A stretch of DNA of 64,000 nucleotides, taken from Lutraria lutraria (Eukaryota; Mollusca; Bivalvia; Venerida; Mactridae). This document shows positions 1 through 13,110 of the stretch, piece by piece. Location of the stretch: NCBI GenBank assembly GCA_964023205.1, contig OZ026833.1, positions 2,795,553-2,859,552 of the forward strand, given 5' to 3'. Made by a program: the position numbers and the translations under genes. Positions within the stretch are counted from its first letter, which is position 1; each line of letters begins with the position of its first letter. The notes beneath the pieces are model-generated. The model was given only the letters and a program-made list of their open reading frames with translations, ran no database searches and was not told where the DNA came from.

Positions 1-3000
1 AGCTCATGAGTGGCCAATGGGAACACTTGAGTGATTTGAAGAACGTTTACATCAAAGAAATCTTCCATGAGCCATTGGTAAGTGTAATGTAATACCGAAA
101 CATTACTGTGGGAAAAGTTGATTTGTTAACATGGAACTTTTTTCTCTGATTCATACTTGAAATTAAAGCATCTATAGGTCTGTCATCTACTTACACACAA
201 CTGAACAAGGGAACTATAAGTACGAACTATTACAATGTTAGCAATTTAAGATATTTTGTTTTAGAATAGTACGACAAATGTGATATGTTGACATTTGCTG
301 ACAAAGCTATGTCAAGATTATGAACAAATTTATTTTCTTTGTCTTTGTATCACGTGAGGAAAACATAGTCTTATGGCGAATCGAAGATATATATATATAT
401 ATATTGCAGACGATAACGCTTAGTTTAGAAGATTAGATGGGTTTTAGAAACCTAACGATTACTTAGTCGTCACACGCTCGGTGCGCATGCATTTATATGC
501 GGCCATAAGTACGTTTATCTAGGTCCGCCATACAATTATTATACTAGTTCCCGTTCCATGCTGCAGTGCAAGCATAATTATGTAAGTTCAGTTTCCATGA
601 GTACTTTCAGTACTTTGATTAGTCTTATTTATTATAAGTTAGCACTTGTTGACTTGTACTTATTGTTTTATTTTATCATTCAGGCTGCTAAACAATGGAC
701 CAGTGATTTATCATTTGGTCTACAGAGAATTGCCAGTTTGAATCCATCATGTATAGAACTGTGCACGAACGTACCAGAAAAGTAAGTATTTACAGAATAT
801 CACAGTAATTATAAATAACATATGCAAGTGTGCAAATATACTAATAACTATTATAATGAAAATTGATTTTCTAAATATGACAGAAAGTTTAACATAGACA
901 AATGTTTATACATGTATGTACTTATCAACAGAACATTTTGTGGTTAGGTAACGCTTAATAAAACTATTGAGTTGTTTAACATAAATGAAGAAGGAAACTG
1001 TGTCAACATTAAATAAGCGATTTAAACTTGGAGATAAAATAATTTGTTACATTTCTATTCTCGTAGTACATGTATTTAATTAGTGTGGAAAGTTCACTTA
1101 TATACAGATTCCACATACATTGACATTTTTAAGTTTATCTTCACTGATGAAGTATGCTTTGTAAATTAAAAAAAAAGCATGAGTAATGTTAAAATAGAAT
1201 TGAAATAACTATATTGGGAACAATTAACTTTATATCCAACTAAAATGGTTTTTAGCGTTTAATGTCTTTGTCAATACTGCAATTATTAAAACATTTAGTA
1301 ATTTGGTCCAGATGTCTTGTGCAGTTTTACAATTAATAAATACATGTTCATAATTTTCCATCTAAATCGTATTTCTTAACATGGGAAAATTCTGTGGAGT
1401 AATTTATATTTGAACTGTTTAAGTCTGTTTTATTTTGTGAATGACAATTGATGTTTTCTTTAAAGTGTGAATTGCAGTATCTGTGTATATAAGGAGTTGT
1501 GAATTTAGATTAAATGATTAAGTTATGTATTTAATATAGCAATAGGATTGTTAAAGCACTGTGGTTGTATAATAGTTTTTTTTTCTTTTGTAAAGCGTGA
1601 TTTCTCCGTAGATAGTACGCTAGTACATTTTTACGGAAAACTTTTTTTCATAATACTCTAAAATGCAGTTTGTTTTATCTTTAAGATCAGTGTATATATT
1701 ATCTTCTGGCAAAATATCCGATGCACATTATTATATCCATTTAAATTCAATGCATTCTTAATATGAATTTAGTTAACAAATGTTTTTTTTCGAAGCGACG
1801 TTAAAAAGATTAAACTCATGGTATGAACCAAAACGCATATAAAACACAGACAATGAAATAGATACTATAGAATTGAGGAAAACTCGTAGGAATTTTCCTC
1901 AATTTTCTAGTATTTATTAAAACTTTTTTCAGTTCGTTTGTTGCCTTTGTCGTTGGTTATACTAGTTGATAGTTTTTTTTAAAGTTGAATAGATCTTCTG
2001 TCTAGACAGGTGCAATCTGAGCGGGGTTTTGAAATTAAGCCAAAGATAAAACAAGAGATTTTTACCCGAGTATCTTGGTTGTTTAAGAGCATGTCTCTTC
2101 CCTGAAAATTCGCGTCTTATTCAACGAATTTAAAATTCCTAACTAAATATTTCATGGATAATTTAAAATAAATAAGCAAATTCGAGTATTTTTGTCAGTT
2201 GGTTAAAGCAGATAAATAAAAAACGAAGCATAAATGAATGTTACTTTCTAGCATGTATGTCCGTTCAAGCTACTCATCCACTGCGAGCCATATTGATGCA
2301 AAATATCTTTCAAATTATTGTAAGTAACAGTAAAAGTGACTAGTTAAAAAAAGGAGGATAATTCTGTCAAAATGCATGATAGAGTTATGTTTCTTGATCA
2401 GTATACTCTTCTAAGTGTGACGGACGGACGCACATCCGGATTAACGGACAGACGGAAGGAAGGGAGGACTAACAGCCGGACGGAAACACCAAACCCATAC
2501 TGCATACTCCGCCTTTAGCGGGGGATATAAAGTTGACTATATATTCTATTAAGACAGATGTCATCCGTGCGGGGGTTTGAAATTTACAATAGATGTAACT
2601 AACAATAAATTCTTGTTGTTTTAAATGGAAAATGCGCGTCTTATTTAAACTATAAAATACTCGCACATCAAATTAAATATTATATATTTTCTGCCGAGAA
2701 CGCTGTTACAATACACTCCAGTCAAATAGCTATGAATAGTTCATGAACTATTCATGAATAGTTAAAAAATAAATAATGTTTTCATGAATTCCATTCGAAG
2801 GGGCAATTACATGACTATAAATATTTTCACATCGCAAGGGTGGATTTACTCGTAGAGAGGAGCGAAGACCCGTTTCATAGACACATCCTAGCTAAGACAT
2901 TAGATTCAAACTTAAAATCTTGCATAAAGCATCAATTTTAAACATGCGCCTTTAACAGCTGTGAAAATATCTCAAAGAATATCTTTAGAATAAAGCACTA

Positions 3001-6000
3001 AAGTTAAAAATAATCCGCTACCTAGCTTATCTAAGATATGTGTATGAAATAGGCTCCGTGCATAATATAAAGAAATTCACTAGACTCATGTTTGGTGTCT
3101 TTCGAACTATATCAAGCCTGTGAACAAAGGCTACACAAAATTTGACCTTTACTAACACGTGGCCTTTATTCTGAGGTCAGTTTGTTCTAATGATCATTGA
3201 CGTTTTTTCAAAGATTGGCCTTTATTCACAGGGTGACCTTTATTCCGTGGTGGCTACAAACGCAGGTTTGATATTTTATATATCAGCAACATACACATGA
3301 AATATAATGATCTTCTGATCCGTCATAACCCAGCTGAGTAACACTAATTTCCAATGAGTCATTATAAGTTTATCGGCCTAACAAAGTCTAGCCAGGTAAC
3401 GAAGTCTAATAAACTGTTCACAAGTTGATATACAACAATCATTTAACGGTGAATACAATTGATGAATAAACATTAGTCAGTATAGCTGAGTTTTGATATT
3501 ATACTGACACATGTACGTACATGTATATGTTTTTTTGCAACTTGACATAGTACAATACTAAAACATTTATATATATATCACATTTCACAGATTGGCTGTG
3601 TCAGATGAGATGTTGAAGCCATTCTTGGAAGGGATGACTTTACAACAAGTTTTAGATGCTAAAAGATTGTTCATTGTAGACCACAAGGTCCTATCAGATG
3701 TCGCGGGTATCGACAATGAAAAAGTAAGCGAATACAAAACATATAATATATGACATTGGATTAACACATACTACTCCAACACATATATCTTACGTTGTAT
3801 TAACACATACCACTCCAAGACATATATCTTATATTGTGTTAACACATACTACCCCAAAACACACACCTGACATTGTATTAACACATACTACTCCAAAACA
3901 TATATATCTGACATTAGATTTTATTATACATCACGTGATTTATTTACTATATAGTCTTATGTGACATCAGAGGGTGACAATCGGTATGTTACCCTGTGAC
4001 ATTACATTTCGGCCCGTTTGCCATAACGAAACTGCCCTCACGCGCTCAAGCAATATTACCGGGTGTCGTGTTTAGTCAATCTCTGTCGTATCGATTACTT
4101 CCCTTGTCTAGACGCTTAAGGCGCTTATTAAAATATAATCGTAATTTGACATCCGGTTTAGCAGAATTCAATTTGACAGCAAAAGTAACTATGGTATCAG
4201 AAAGATGCTTCGTTTCCATTTCTGTTACAATGTTCGTTATAATTTCGCATTTCGTATCTTTCTTTGGTTCGTACTAATAAAATAAATATCACATCCCGCA
4301 GAGGGTGATGGAATGTTCACCTTTGACAAGATAATGTCACACCCCGCAGAGGGTGATAGAATGTTCACCCATGACAAGATAATGTCACATCCCGCAAAGG
4401 GTGATAGAATGTTCACCCTTGACAAGATAATGTCAACCTCGGCAAACGCCACGATCGACATTACTTGTCTCGGGAGAACATTACGTTCTATCACACTCTG
4501 TGGGATGTGATATTTATATAAATAAGTACCACTCCAAAATATACATCTGACATTGGCTTAACTCATACCACTCCATAACATACGTATCTGACATTGTATT
4601 AACACATACCACCCCAAAACATTATACTATTTTTTTCTTTTATCTTCCTCCACCAGCCAGACAGCTTAGCTAGATATACTGCGTATAAAATTTGTATGGT
4701 TAAAAATTGGTACTGTTAATTGTCAAGACTGGCCATACTCACACGGAACAGTGATTATATATTTACGTTTATATCGAAACCCTGTTTAAACGACTGAAAT
4801 AGTTTCTTATAGTTGCATGTGTTTTAAGAAAGTTATTTATCCAATTACAGACGTGTGATCCAATAGCCTTGTTCTTCGTCAATAGGAAGCAACAACTGCT
4901 TCCTATAGCGATACAGTTGTTCCAAGAACCAAACCAAAACAATCCGGTATGTTGTTACACAATTATTGATTTGAAGCAATCAGCTTTGACCTTTTATTTC
5001 CAAAATGGCCTCTAAAGAAGTATTTGAAATAATTTTTGTGCTTGTTACCCAAACTTTGAATTACATACGTCGTTTCATTCGTAATCAGTTACTTGTAATT
5101 ATGATTGTCAAAATGTAAATACTTGTGTTGTGACTGTTGCAGGTATTTCTACCCAATGATCCACCATATACCTGGCTAACAGCTAAAATGTGGTTCAATA
5201 ACGCTGATGCTTGTGTGCACCAATCATTAACTCATCTCGGTAAGTATTTTTATATTAATCACAAGTGAGATGTCAAATTTACATTGTACAGAGAAAGGTT
5301 TTGGAGAGCAATTTTCAATACATATACTTCTTTATTTAAATTTCATCTACTTATCAAAACCGCCTAAAATGACCATATTTTCAAAGTTTTCTGAATTTTT
5401 GTCAATCTCGCACGTATATACAGGTTGTATTTTATGCCACTTGTCAGAATATGGGTAACATTTGTATTATTTTCATTTTGGGTGTACGAGATGTATTAGA
5501 ACTTAAACATGTGGTCTGAGACCTATTGAACGATATTGGTACATTTGTACAGATATTTTAATGCTCGGCATGGAGGAACCTACTTGTGTGTTCCATGTTT
5601 GTTCCGTGGTATGATGGCTGAATTCTGTTCGTGTGACATTTCCTGGGAATCTTATTTTCTATACAATAATACTTGTGTAGCACAAATTGACATTTATGAT
5701 GCACATGTACTATACACATATTTATACTTTCAAAAGGCTTACAAGAACTCGTATAATGAAATAAAGTAATGAGTTATGTTAGGATATTGTTAAGTAGGCC
5801 TACGGTTCTAGCCTAGTGTACGCCTGGGGTCTTTCCGCACCGATAAAGTTGGGAAAGTCGTAAATGACCACAGGCTGTGGGTGCGACGTTAAACTCAAGA
5901 TAATAAAGTAATCGAGTGGTCATTTTTGCAGGACTCATACACTTGCTGATGGAAGGTGTTGCCGTGGTAACCAACAGGCAGCTAGCACAGTCACACCCTT

Positions 6001-9000
6001 TGTTCAAACTGCTAGCTCCTCATTTCTTGTACCTGATTGCAATCAACGAGTAAGGTTTTTGTTCTGTAATAAGTGAATGTTGCGTTGAGCTGTAAGACTA
6101 GAATGATTTCTTGTGTTATTACAACACCCATTAATTGCATCTATTATAAATTGTGATGTTATAATTCCATTAAAGACTGTCTTCCATTTTTTGGTAAATT
6201 TGTTTTTTTCCAATGGATTTAAAATGTAAAAGTCATATTTACTTTCCAGTTATCTTAAAGATAACTGCTGATCAAATGTATCTCTAAGAACGCGTCGGGT
6301 ATTTAAGTCCACATCACTATGGTAACGTGCCTAGTAATTTTACAATCAACAAAATAACTACTGAGTAGGTTCTCAAATCTAGCCAAGCCTTACAATATTT
6401 TTTTTTCAATATTTAGACTAGCGTTGGAGGTCCTTATTTCGCCTGGTGGCGTGATTGATAATATACTGAAAATACGTAGAAGCGGAGTATTTGAACTTCT
6501 TAAAAAGGGTACGTTTCTTTTACTTGTTTGCTTTGGTCCATGTTCAATTCATCAATATTGTTTCTTTATCTACGTAAATACATGTATACCTAAACATTCA
6601 GTGCATTCCGGAAATTTTCAATGGGGTCTTCCCATTCATTAATTATTGTTTACAAAGCAAAACTCCTCTGCATGTAATAAATTGGTCGTTTCAACGCCAG
6701 TAGACTTTATCTACATAAATACTTATACCTAAACATTCAGTGCATACAATAAACATTTTCAACAAATTCTTCTTTTAAAATACAAAGTGTAATTCGACCA
6801 TTTTCATACCATCATTTTTCTGTATGTTGTAAAATAGAGACAAACTCACCGTCAATAAATTATTTCCACTTGTGATACGCGAAGAGAGACAATTCGCTTT
6901 TGGGTATCTGGAGAATTTATTGCAGGCCGTAACGTGTATGTTATTTTATTACCTGTACTCATCTGGTGGTTAGCTTGGATTCTTTACGGACATGTTCCTT
7001 ACTGTGTACTTTCAGAAGCCCTTACACTGCAAACATCAACAGCATTATTGACACCATAAAATACTATTATATTCAATTTTTTCAACCGTATAAATTTTGT
7101 TATATGTTAAAACGACATGCAGACATGTTCTCATTTCAAAACGTCATTTACAGACAGTACACGTTATAATTATATAGTGTTGTATAAACTTACAGAATAA
7201 ACAACTGGAGGATGGATGTAGAAGGAACATTGCCAGAAGATCTGAAAAGGAGAAAAGTATGTCATCTGATTAATAACTGCCGATATGAACTGACTCAGTG
7301 GAGGTGACACAGGTTTTGTGTTTCGGTAAAACCGTAGATAGACCATGGATGTCACATTAGTATTTTTAGTGAACTCGTGGTTAAAAGCAAATATGGCTTT
7401 ATTTGTATCAATTTCCTACGCGGGCAACAACCATTCAAGAATAAAACACGAAAGAATCTCAGTGTAACAATACAGTCACCGTTAATTGAATGTAGTATTG
7501 GTGAGCTTATGTAATGCTAACATAATCATTTTTTCCAGGTTTACGATAAGAACGTGTTGCCTGGTTACCATTTCCGTGATGACGCCTTACTGTTGTATGA
7601 TGCCATCAACAACTATGTTAAGAAATATGTGGATCTGTATTATGGTTAACGATTATAATATTTATTTGATGTATATGATTAAAATGGTCACACTTACGAT
7701 ACAACAGCCACACAACAGGGAACATCTGTTCTCATCCAATTACCCTTCTTTGATGACAATTCTGGCGTTGACCTTAAAATTTCTTTCGCTTCTTGTGAGC
7801 GCCGTGTCAGTGTTTTCACACCTGACTCTATGTTAAAATACGAAATGAACTGTTAAAATTAAATGTTTTATAATTATTCCCTCCTGATTTCAAACCTCTT
7901 AAAAACGAAAAGAATTATTTATGTACAATTAAAATTTATCTTATTTTTATGTGTCGATATTCGTCTAGATATCTTTCTCAAATCTTCAATTTATTACAGA
8001 TACTCGGGATAAGATCATCGGTGACTGGGAATTACAAGGCTGGGGAGCCGAGCTGGTTTTAGCGAGAGATCAAGGAGGCTGTGGACTACTGGTTAATCAT
8101 TGAATTCTGTATTATGTATTTTAAAATAAAAACATTACCAAATTGTACGTGTACGGAAAAACGATATCCCTAAAGATGGTAATTGATTATCCGGAAGCTG
8201 TTAGGGGCCAGTATACTTTTAATGCATTGTTGTTGATAAGTTTTCAACGTATAAACAAGTAATACATGGTGTTTTGGCCGTTAACATCCCAAACACCAAA
8301 CAACATAGCATCAATTAGAATACAATTCGGTGGACATGGTGAAAAAATTACTTAAATATATTACATGTCTATTTACTAATTGAACTTTTATTTAAAGGGA
8401 GTACCAGGAAATGGGAAGTTCACATCAAAAGACCAGTTGTACATTGCTTTGACTAGTATTATATATACATGCAGTGTAGGACATGCCGTGGCCAACTTTC
8501 CACAATATGATCAGTATGGGTTCGTGCCCAATTACCCAATGTCACTTACCGGTAGACCACCTGTCGATAAGGTTCGGTATTCATTCTCTTATGTTATGAT
8601 ACATTCGGAATACAAAAAAATATTGTATATATATTTGCTGTTCCCAAACAAAATACATGTAATATTATGAATATTGTTCAATGGCATGTAAATAGCACCA
8701 CTAGTCTTGTGTTATTTCCCTATCACTACATTAACTTGCTTTGAAATGAGCAAAATCGGGAACCAGACAAACAACACCACGTGAATTTCTCACCAGGGGA
8801 AGCAACTATTGCTTATGCATTAAATAGAATATGCGAGTTACCACGTGACGTCTGACAATTAACAAATAGAATTGCTGGAAACAAGTAGGCGGTAAAATAA
8901 TGTGCATTGTCATTACATTGCAGACATCACTCGAAGAAAAAGATATTGTGGATATATTGCCAGACAAACGATCCACGCTAGAAGCCATGACTGTGTCAAA

Positions 9001-9653
9001 GCTTCTAAGCCAGAAGGGTACAAAACGTTTGGGTGATTTTGATGTGCAGTACATCTATGAACCAGAAGCATTGGAATTTGTTGATGAGTAAGTTCGATAT
9101 AAAAACAAAATCTATTCAAATATGTGTGTGTTTGTAATTTCACCAATGGTCAATAAACATTCACCTTGCCGTTTTAATTAGATTTGGCTTATTTAATAAG
9201 GAAGTGACTCATTTAGTTAAGAAGTCTATATTTTATCTCAATGAATTAATCACATGTGATAAGCATTTCCCCTGTCAAAAATAGTTATACTTTGTGAACT
9301 ATTTATGAATTATGCAGGAATATTTCACGGAAGGATCATGTTACCATGAATTACATACGAAGGGGGAATGCCAACGTCACGATATCCAAGTTTTTATGTA
9401 GTTACATATCATATGTAGAACTGTACCTAGTGATTTCCAATGTCCAAAACACCACAGAAACAAAACTACTGTAATAATAAAAGTTTTAACATGATAAATA
9501 CGAAAACGGCTAGTTATTGTATATTTTACATTACTTAGGTTTCGTGCAGACCTGATGAAGATAGACCAAACAATCAAAGAAAGGAATGAAGTACGAAACC
9601 CGCCATACCCATACCTAGAACCAGAAAACATACCTAATGCTATCAGTATTTAG
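1..9653 (+). CDS. Lipoxygenase copy A (5' part outside the window; one frameshift)
   Basis: Predicted animal-type lipoxygenase that adds O2 to polyunsaturated fatty acids. The window opens inside exon 3. Exons by splice sites and by match to copy C: 1-77, 684-781, 3591-3723, 4851-4946, 5143-5239, 5932-6049, 6417-6508, 7196-7256, 7539-7644, 8000-8091, 8398-8571, 8924-9087, 9539-9653 (stop TAG). Iron ligands are present: the H-x4-H pair in exon 7 (VHQSLTH), the H-x3-N pair in exon 13 (GHAVAN) and the C-terminal Ile (NAISI). Every intron has GT-AG ends. Oddity: exon 9 ends with five A where copies C and D have six, so the join to exon 10 is out of frame and meets a TAA. This is either a real lesion or a homopolymer error. 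The PLAT exon and exon 2 are expected to the left of position 1. Family assignment is firm; the exact substrate and product cannot be read. Confidence 0.85.
543..622 (+). repeat. Dispersed 'actagttcccgttccatg' repeat before exon 4 of copy A
   Basis: The core 'actagttcccgttccatg' is followed by 'gttcagtttccatgagtact' and 'agtactttgattag'. Related copies are at about 15869-15945, 31853-31925, 47215-47275, 56555-56610, 57490-57530 and 63615-63675. It matters because the exon 3 deletion in copy B has its junction in this repeat. Confidence 0.7.
2415..2535 (+). repeat. GACGGACGGA-type low-complexity repeat block, intron 4
   Basis: A purine-rich run built on 'gacggacg' and 'gacggaaggaagggagg', followed by 'tttagcgggggatataaag'. 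The same block lies in intron 4 of copies B (about 18175-18270) and C (about 34275-34395), so it predates their duplication. Copy D lacks it. Confidence 0.6.
3738..3918 (+). repeat. Minisatellite in intron 5 of copy A
   Basis: Imperfect tandem units of roughly 45 bases around 'ttaacacatac(c/t)actcc' and 'catatatctgacattg'. About four units lie here and more lie after an inserted element (4520-4630). Copy B has a similar array at 19560-19700. Copy C has only about two units (35640-35745). Copy D has none. Confidence 0.7.
4282..4517. repeat. Inverted-repeat element with internal 48-bp tandem units
   Basis: The ends are inverted copies of each other: 'ataaatatcacatcccgcag' on the left, and its complement with small changes on the right, at about 4480-4517. 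Inside are three 48-base units starting at 4301, 4349 and 4397, each beginning 'gagggtgat(a/g)gaatg'. A relative of the right half lies at about 53795-53850. It sits inside the intron 5 minisatellite. The apparent two-strand reading frames here are products of the repeat. Confidence 0.65.
5800..5910 (+). repeat. SINE-like tail fragment in intron 7 of copy A
   Basis: Contains 'ctgtgggtgcgacgttaaac' and ends just before exon 8. Copy B keeps it (about 21530-21652). Copy C has lost roughly 85 bases from its middle (around 36870). Confidence 0.45.
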
Positions 9654-9960
9654 GTAGATCCCTGGAGTATATGGCTGCTATGTTCCCTGTCAACCACACA
9701 TGGCTCTCTTTAGTACTAAATGTTTACACATTATTTACTTGATAGCAGAAACGTGATAAGGATAAAGAAATTAGAACGTGGAATTAAATGTAGAATGTGG
9801 ACATCTTCATTGGAAGAAGTAGTACTGCTTGATGAGTTAGAAATGCTTACTTCATGTCTTACTGTGCAAATTAAATATATACCTGTAGATATCTGCTTGA
9901 GTGAGAAGTTTGTTTGTACGAGTACATGTATATATGTGAATACTAAAATAAAAAATGTGC
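9654..9960 (+). other. Probable 3' UTR of copy A with AATAAA signal
   Basis: The roughly 300 bases after the stop are conserved after copies B, C and D far better than most intron sequence. The block ends at an AATAAA hexamer at 9947-9952. The extent is inferred from conservation and the signal, not from transcripts. Confidence 0.55.
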
Positions 9961-10818
9961 GACGAATCTCCTGACTTAGAGTAACACTGGACATGACGCT
10001 AGTCTTCATAGAGATACTATTAAAAACTGTCTTTGTTTATTTTCGTTGAATAATTACTAAACTGATATTGTTATCATGTTATGATGTTACCTGTCTTGTG
10101 GAGACGTCAAATTAAACTCTGTTTAAAATGTGAAGGGGGTAACTATTGTGACTTAATGTGAAAAGTCGAATGAATGTCACCAGTTGTCAGCCACTTCAGA
10201 CACATATTTGATGTTAACTTGTTTTAAACTGATACAATAATTAATTACTAACATGCTACGTTTTTGATTTGCAAAGCAAGTGTTGATTATACATGTAGGT
10301 GCACTGGTCTGTTGTTTGGGTATGTTGTTACGTTGACATTCATTTATTTACATGAACCAATTTAGTTAGATTTTACGTACATTAATTAAATTGAATTTGC
10401 TGATTTCACGTAAGATGTTTAAGTGCACAATATTTATTCCATTTTATTGACTCATTCCTCTTTTTTAACAGAGGAAATAGATTTTATTTTTGTTTTTGGC
10501 TTTATGTTTTTGCATGGTGGTTGATCATTTTAATAATAAGTATAAAATGTATTCCAACACAGTATCTGAACTAACTGATCGATAAATATAGAAAACACAA
10601 CAGTTGTTAATTCTACAACGAATAACAGTTGTCTACGTGTATGACATTAACTTGATTGGCATAATGTTTCACATCATAGAATCATTGTTTCGTTGGATAT
10701 GTGACAATAAAAACATTCTAAACCGCTTTTCTCCAAATTGTGGACTAATTCGAGTTACACTGATTCGAACTGTCAACCGTTTAAAGTATTCTCATCATCT
10801 TAAGTTCTGATTAAAACG

Positions 10819-10951
10819 ACCCGTCTCCTTGATTGGATGTTTAAGATCGGAGGATTGGAGTCTAGTACTGGTTCTTTCCAGGATCGATCTAAGGTGAACT
10901 GTCCGCCTCATATGACTCTGACTATTGGAACTCAAACAAACGAACAAACAA
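10819..10951 (+). repeat. Truncated tRNA-derived SINE-like repeat (family 1)
   Basis: Carries the conserved body 'actggttcttcccagg', then 'gactctgactgttg' type sequence (here with one change), then an A/C-rich tail. The same body is joined to a complete tRNA-like head at 50645-50893. Orthologous copies follow genes B (26695-26848), C (41841-41977) and D (63117-63185), so this insertion predates the gene duplications. Confidence 0.6.
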
Positions 10952-11766
10952 TCTGATTAAAACAGAATGGTATTACAATGACGAAGGTCTGATGTGGTCA
11001 ACCAATTTTTTAAAACAAAGTCTTTGGTTACTAAAATAATCTCCAAAAGGTCATGTTTGTGAAATGCAAAAACTAAAAATCGCGTCAATAAAAAATGTAC
11101 TGTTGTTTGAATGGATAATAAAAAATGTTAACTATATTATAACTATGCTGATTTTTTCTTCATTTGATATGTTGAAACTTCGGTCAAAATCATGGCCGTT
11201 AACTAGCAGTCACCGTTGGTAAATATTTCCAAAATAACATTTATAAACTACGGAATTCGGATCCCACAGCAATCTCTCCCAGCGCTCTTTGAAAAAAAGA
11301 AAAAATAACGCGAAGTTTCATGTTACAACTTCGCCTTTTTTTCTGGCCAATTGACACTGTAAAGCATTGCTAATTCGTCTCATAAAGCCCCTCCCCCAAA
11401 ATGACGCGAAATTTCATTCTCCATTCCGCGCACAATTTTTTTGTGATAGCTGTCAACGTTTTCCTTGATCTGCCTAATATCGAACTTTGGTTGACTTTGG
11501 CCACGGTAAAATTCTCAGGTGTATACCTTGTGATACATGACATTTATTCCTCTGTCAAGCAAAGTCATATTGACTCAAACATGGGAAGTGTGTCCAAAAT
11601 TTACTACAGTATTAGTAAAGCTGAATTAACAACCGATGAATATAGATGATTATGACCAGAACTTTATAAATAAGTTTGTTATACACATGTATGATAGGTC
11701 TAGTTCCACAGCAAATATCGATCATACAAGACTAGGCTAGTCTTCTGGGAAACTGAGCTCTTACAA

Positions 11767-11890
11767 GGGGCTACCGTGATTGAGTGGTTATGTTCTCTGA
11801 CAATTTATCACTAGAATTATTGAAGGTTGATGGTTCTACCCAGGTCTGGCTAGGGTAGAAGGAATATGACCCTTGGTGTTGGTGCGACAG
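11767..11890 (+). repeat. SINE-like repeat (family 2)
   Basis: Begins 'ggggctaccgtgattgag', which resembles a tRNA A box (TGGTTGAGTGGTTA in the B-C copy). It continues through 'ccaggtctggctaggg' to 'ttggtgcgac'. A matching copy lies at 27616-27740. The end pattern 'gtgcgacgttaaac' is shared with the pieces in intron 7 of copies A and B. tRNA ancestry is inferred. Confidence 0.5.
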
Positions 11891-13102
11891 ATACGAATCT
11901 AGTCACCCAACTTGTGCTCCTTTTTTTGATCGCATAAAGTGCACTGTTTATTAAGCGGGTTCTATTTAGGGTCAGACTATAATTTGTCAGATGGAACTAG
12001 AATGACATAGTGAAAGAGTTTGGAAGAAACTATGTGATATTTTGGAGATATTGGCTGAGCTACAGCCCAATGCACAAATCTGTCAACAAAAATTGACAAA
12101 ATGTGGTTGCGAAAGTGAATATCGTATTAGTTGCAAATGCAATCGATTTGCCTTGGCCTACACTTCTATGTAAAACTGCAGTTGTTATAATTATATAGGT
12201 TTGTGTGTCAATCTCATAATAAGTAAAGCAATGAAGAAGATGCTGAGAAAATAAAAGAAACGCTATAAAAAGGCAGAAGAGCTCAAGAAAACTGTAATGG
12301 GGATATTTGATATCCATTTTTTTAATCTAACAGACGAAAGGAACTATGCAAAGGATCTTTATGTCATGAGCTGCAAATACATGATATTGTATTGTTCGTA
12401 AATGATATCAAAAGAGTGTTTTCCAATTGTATAATGAGTTTACGCTGAAAAAGGCGCTGTTAATAGTGTTGTTGTTTTTGGTCGGTATGTTTGTTCGTAC
12501 CAAACTTTAACATTGCCTATAAAATCAAAACGCTTCCATCTACGATCACATTATGTTGGCTCCTCATGACGACCTCTACAGGACCTATCAGTAGGTCAAA
12601 GGCTAAAGTCACAGGGGCATTGTGTTTTAAAAAACACTTCTTGTTTTACATACTTGTATCAATTTCGTATACATATGAATAAGATCTCATCTTTTTTTAG
12701 AGATTAATATTACCATCGAGTTAAAAATTAGAAATACGGAAATAACCATGTCGGCCATTTTGAAACAAAATAGGTGGCTAACGTGCTTTTCTGAGAGAGT
12801 TGGCCTTTGCAAGTTTGGTGCTTGTATCATGATGTCCAAGATTTGTTCAGTTATCGGCCCAGCTATGAACTAGAATTGCCCCGTGAAAATAACATAATTG
12901 CCTCAAAAGTTAGCGTTTACATTGTACATGTTACATATTATTTCATTGATTGTGGAGTAAATTATATAATTATGTTAATTAAGTACATGCGCCATCATTA
13001 TGATGACACTCTATTACGAATTTAAAATGATTTTATCAATAATTATAGTATCAATTACGATACTTACCTTCATAATGGTATCGTCCAATATCCGATATTG
13101 AC

Positions 13103-13110
13103 TATAAAAG
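13103..13110 (+). promoter_or_regulatory. TATA box of copy B
   Basis: TATAAAAG lies about 100 bases before the ATG of the PLAT exon and is identical in place to the one before copy C. The surrounding region (about 12800-13210) is conserved with C, so the pseudogene may still have a promoter. Confidence 0.5.

Larger units (their letters stand above)
9961..13102. other. Spacer between copies A and B
   Basis: I see no gene here. It holds two SINE-like pieces (10819-10951 and 11767-11890) and AT-rich sequence. Most of it has a close counterpart in the B-C spacer (about 25740-29018), so it belongs to the duplicated unit. Short reading frames are not conserved between the two spacers. Confidence 0.6.

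Noticed and set aside
4237..4510. Overlapping frames on both strands with repeated peptides
   Set aside because: They follow from 48-bp tandem units (a multiple of three) inside an inverted-repeat element, so the frame stays open by arithmetic.
7486..7836. 116-codon + strand frame around exon 11 of copy A
   Set aside because: It reads exon 11 in the wrong frame and runs into the intron. The lipoxygenase frame with clear splice sites explains the region.
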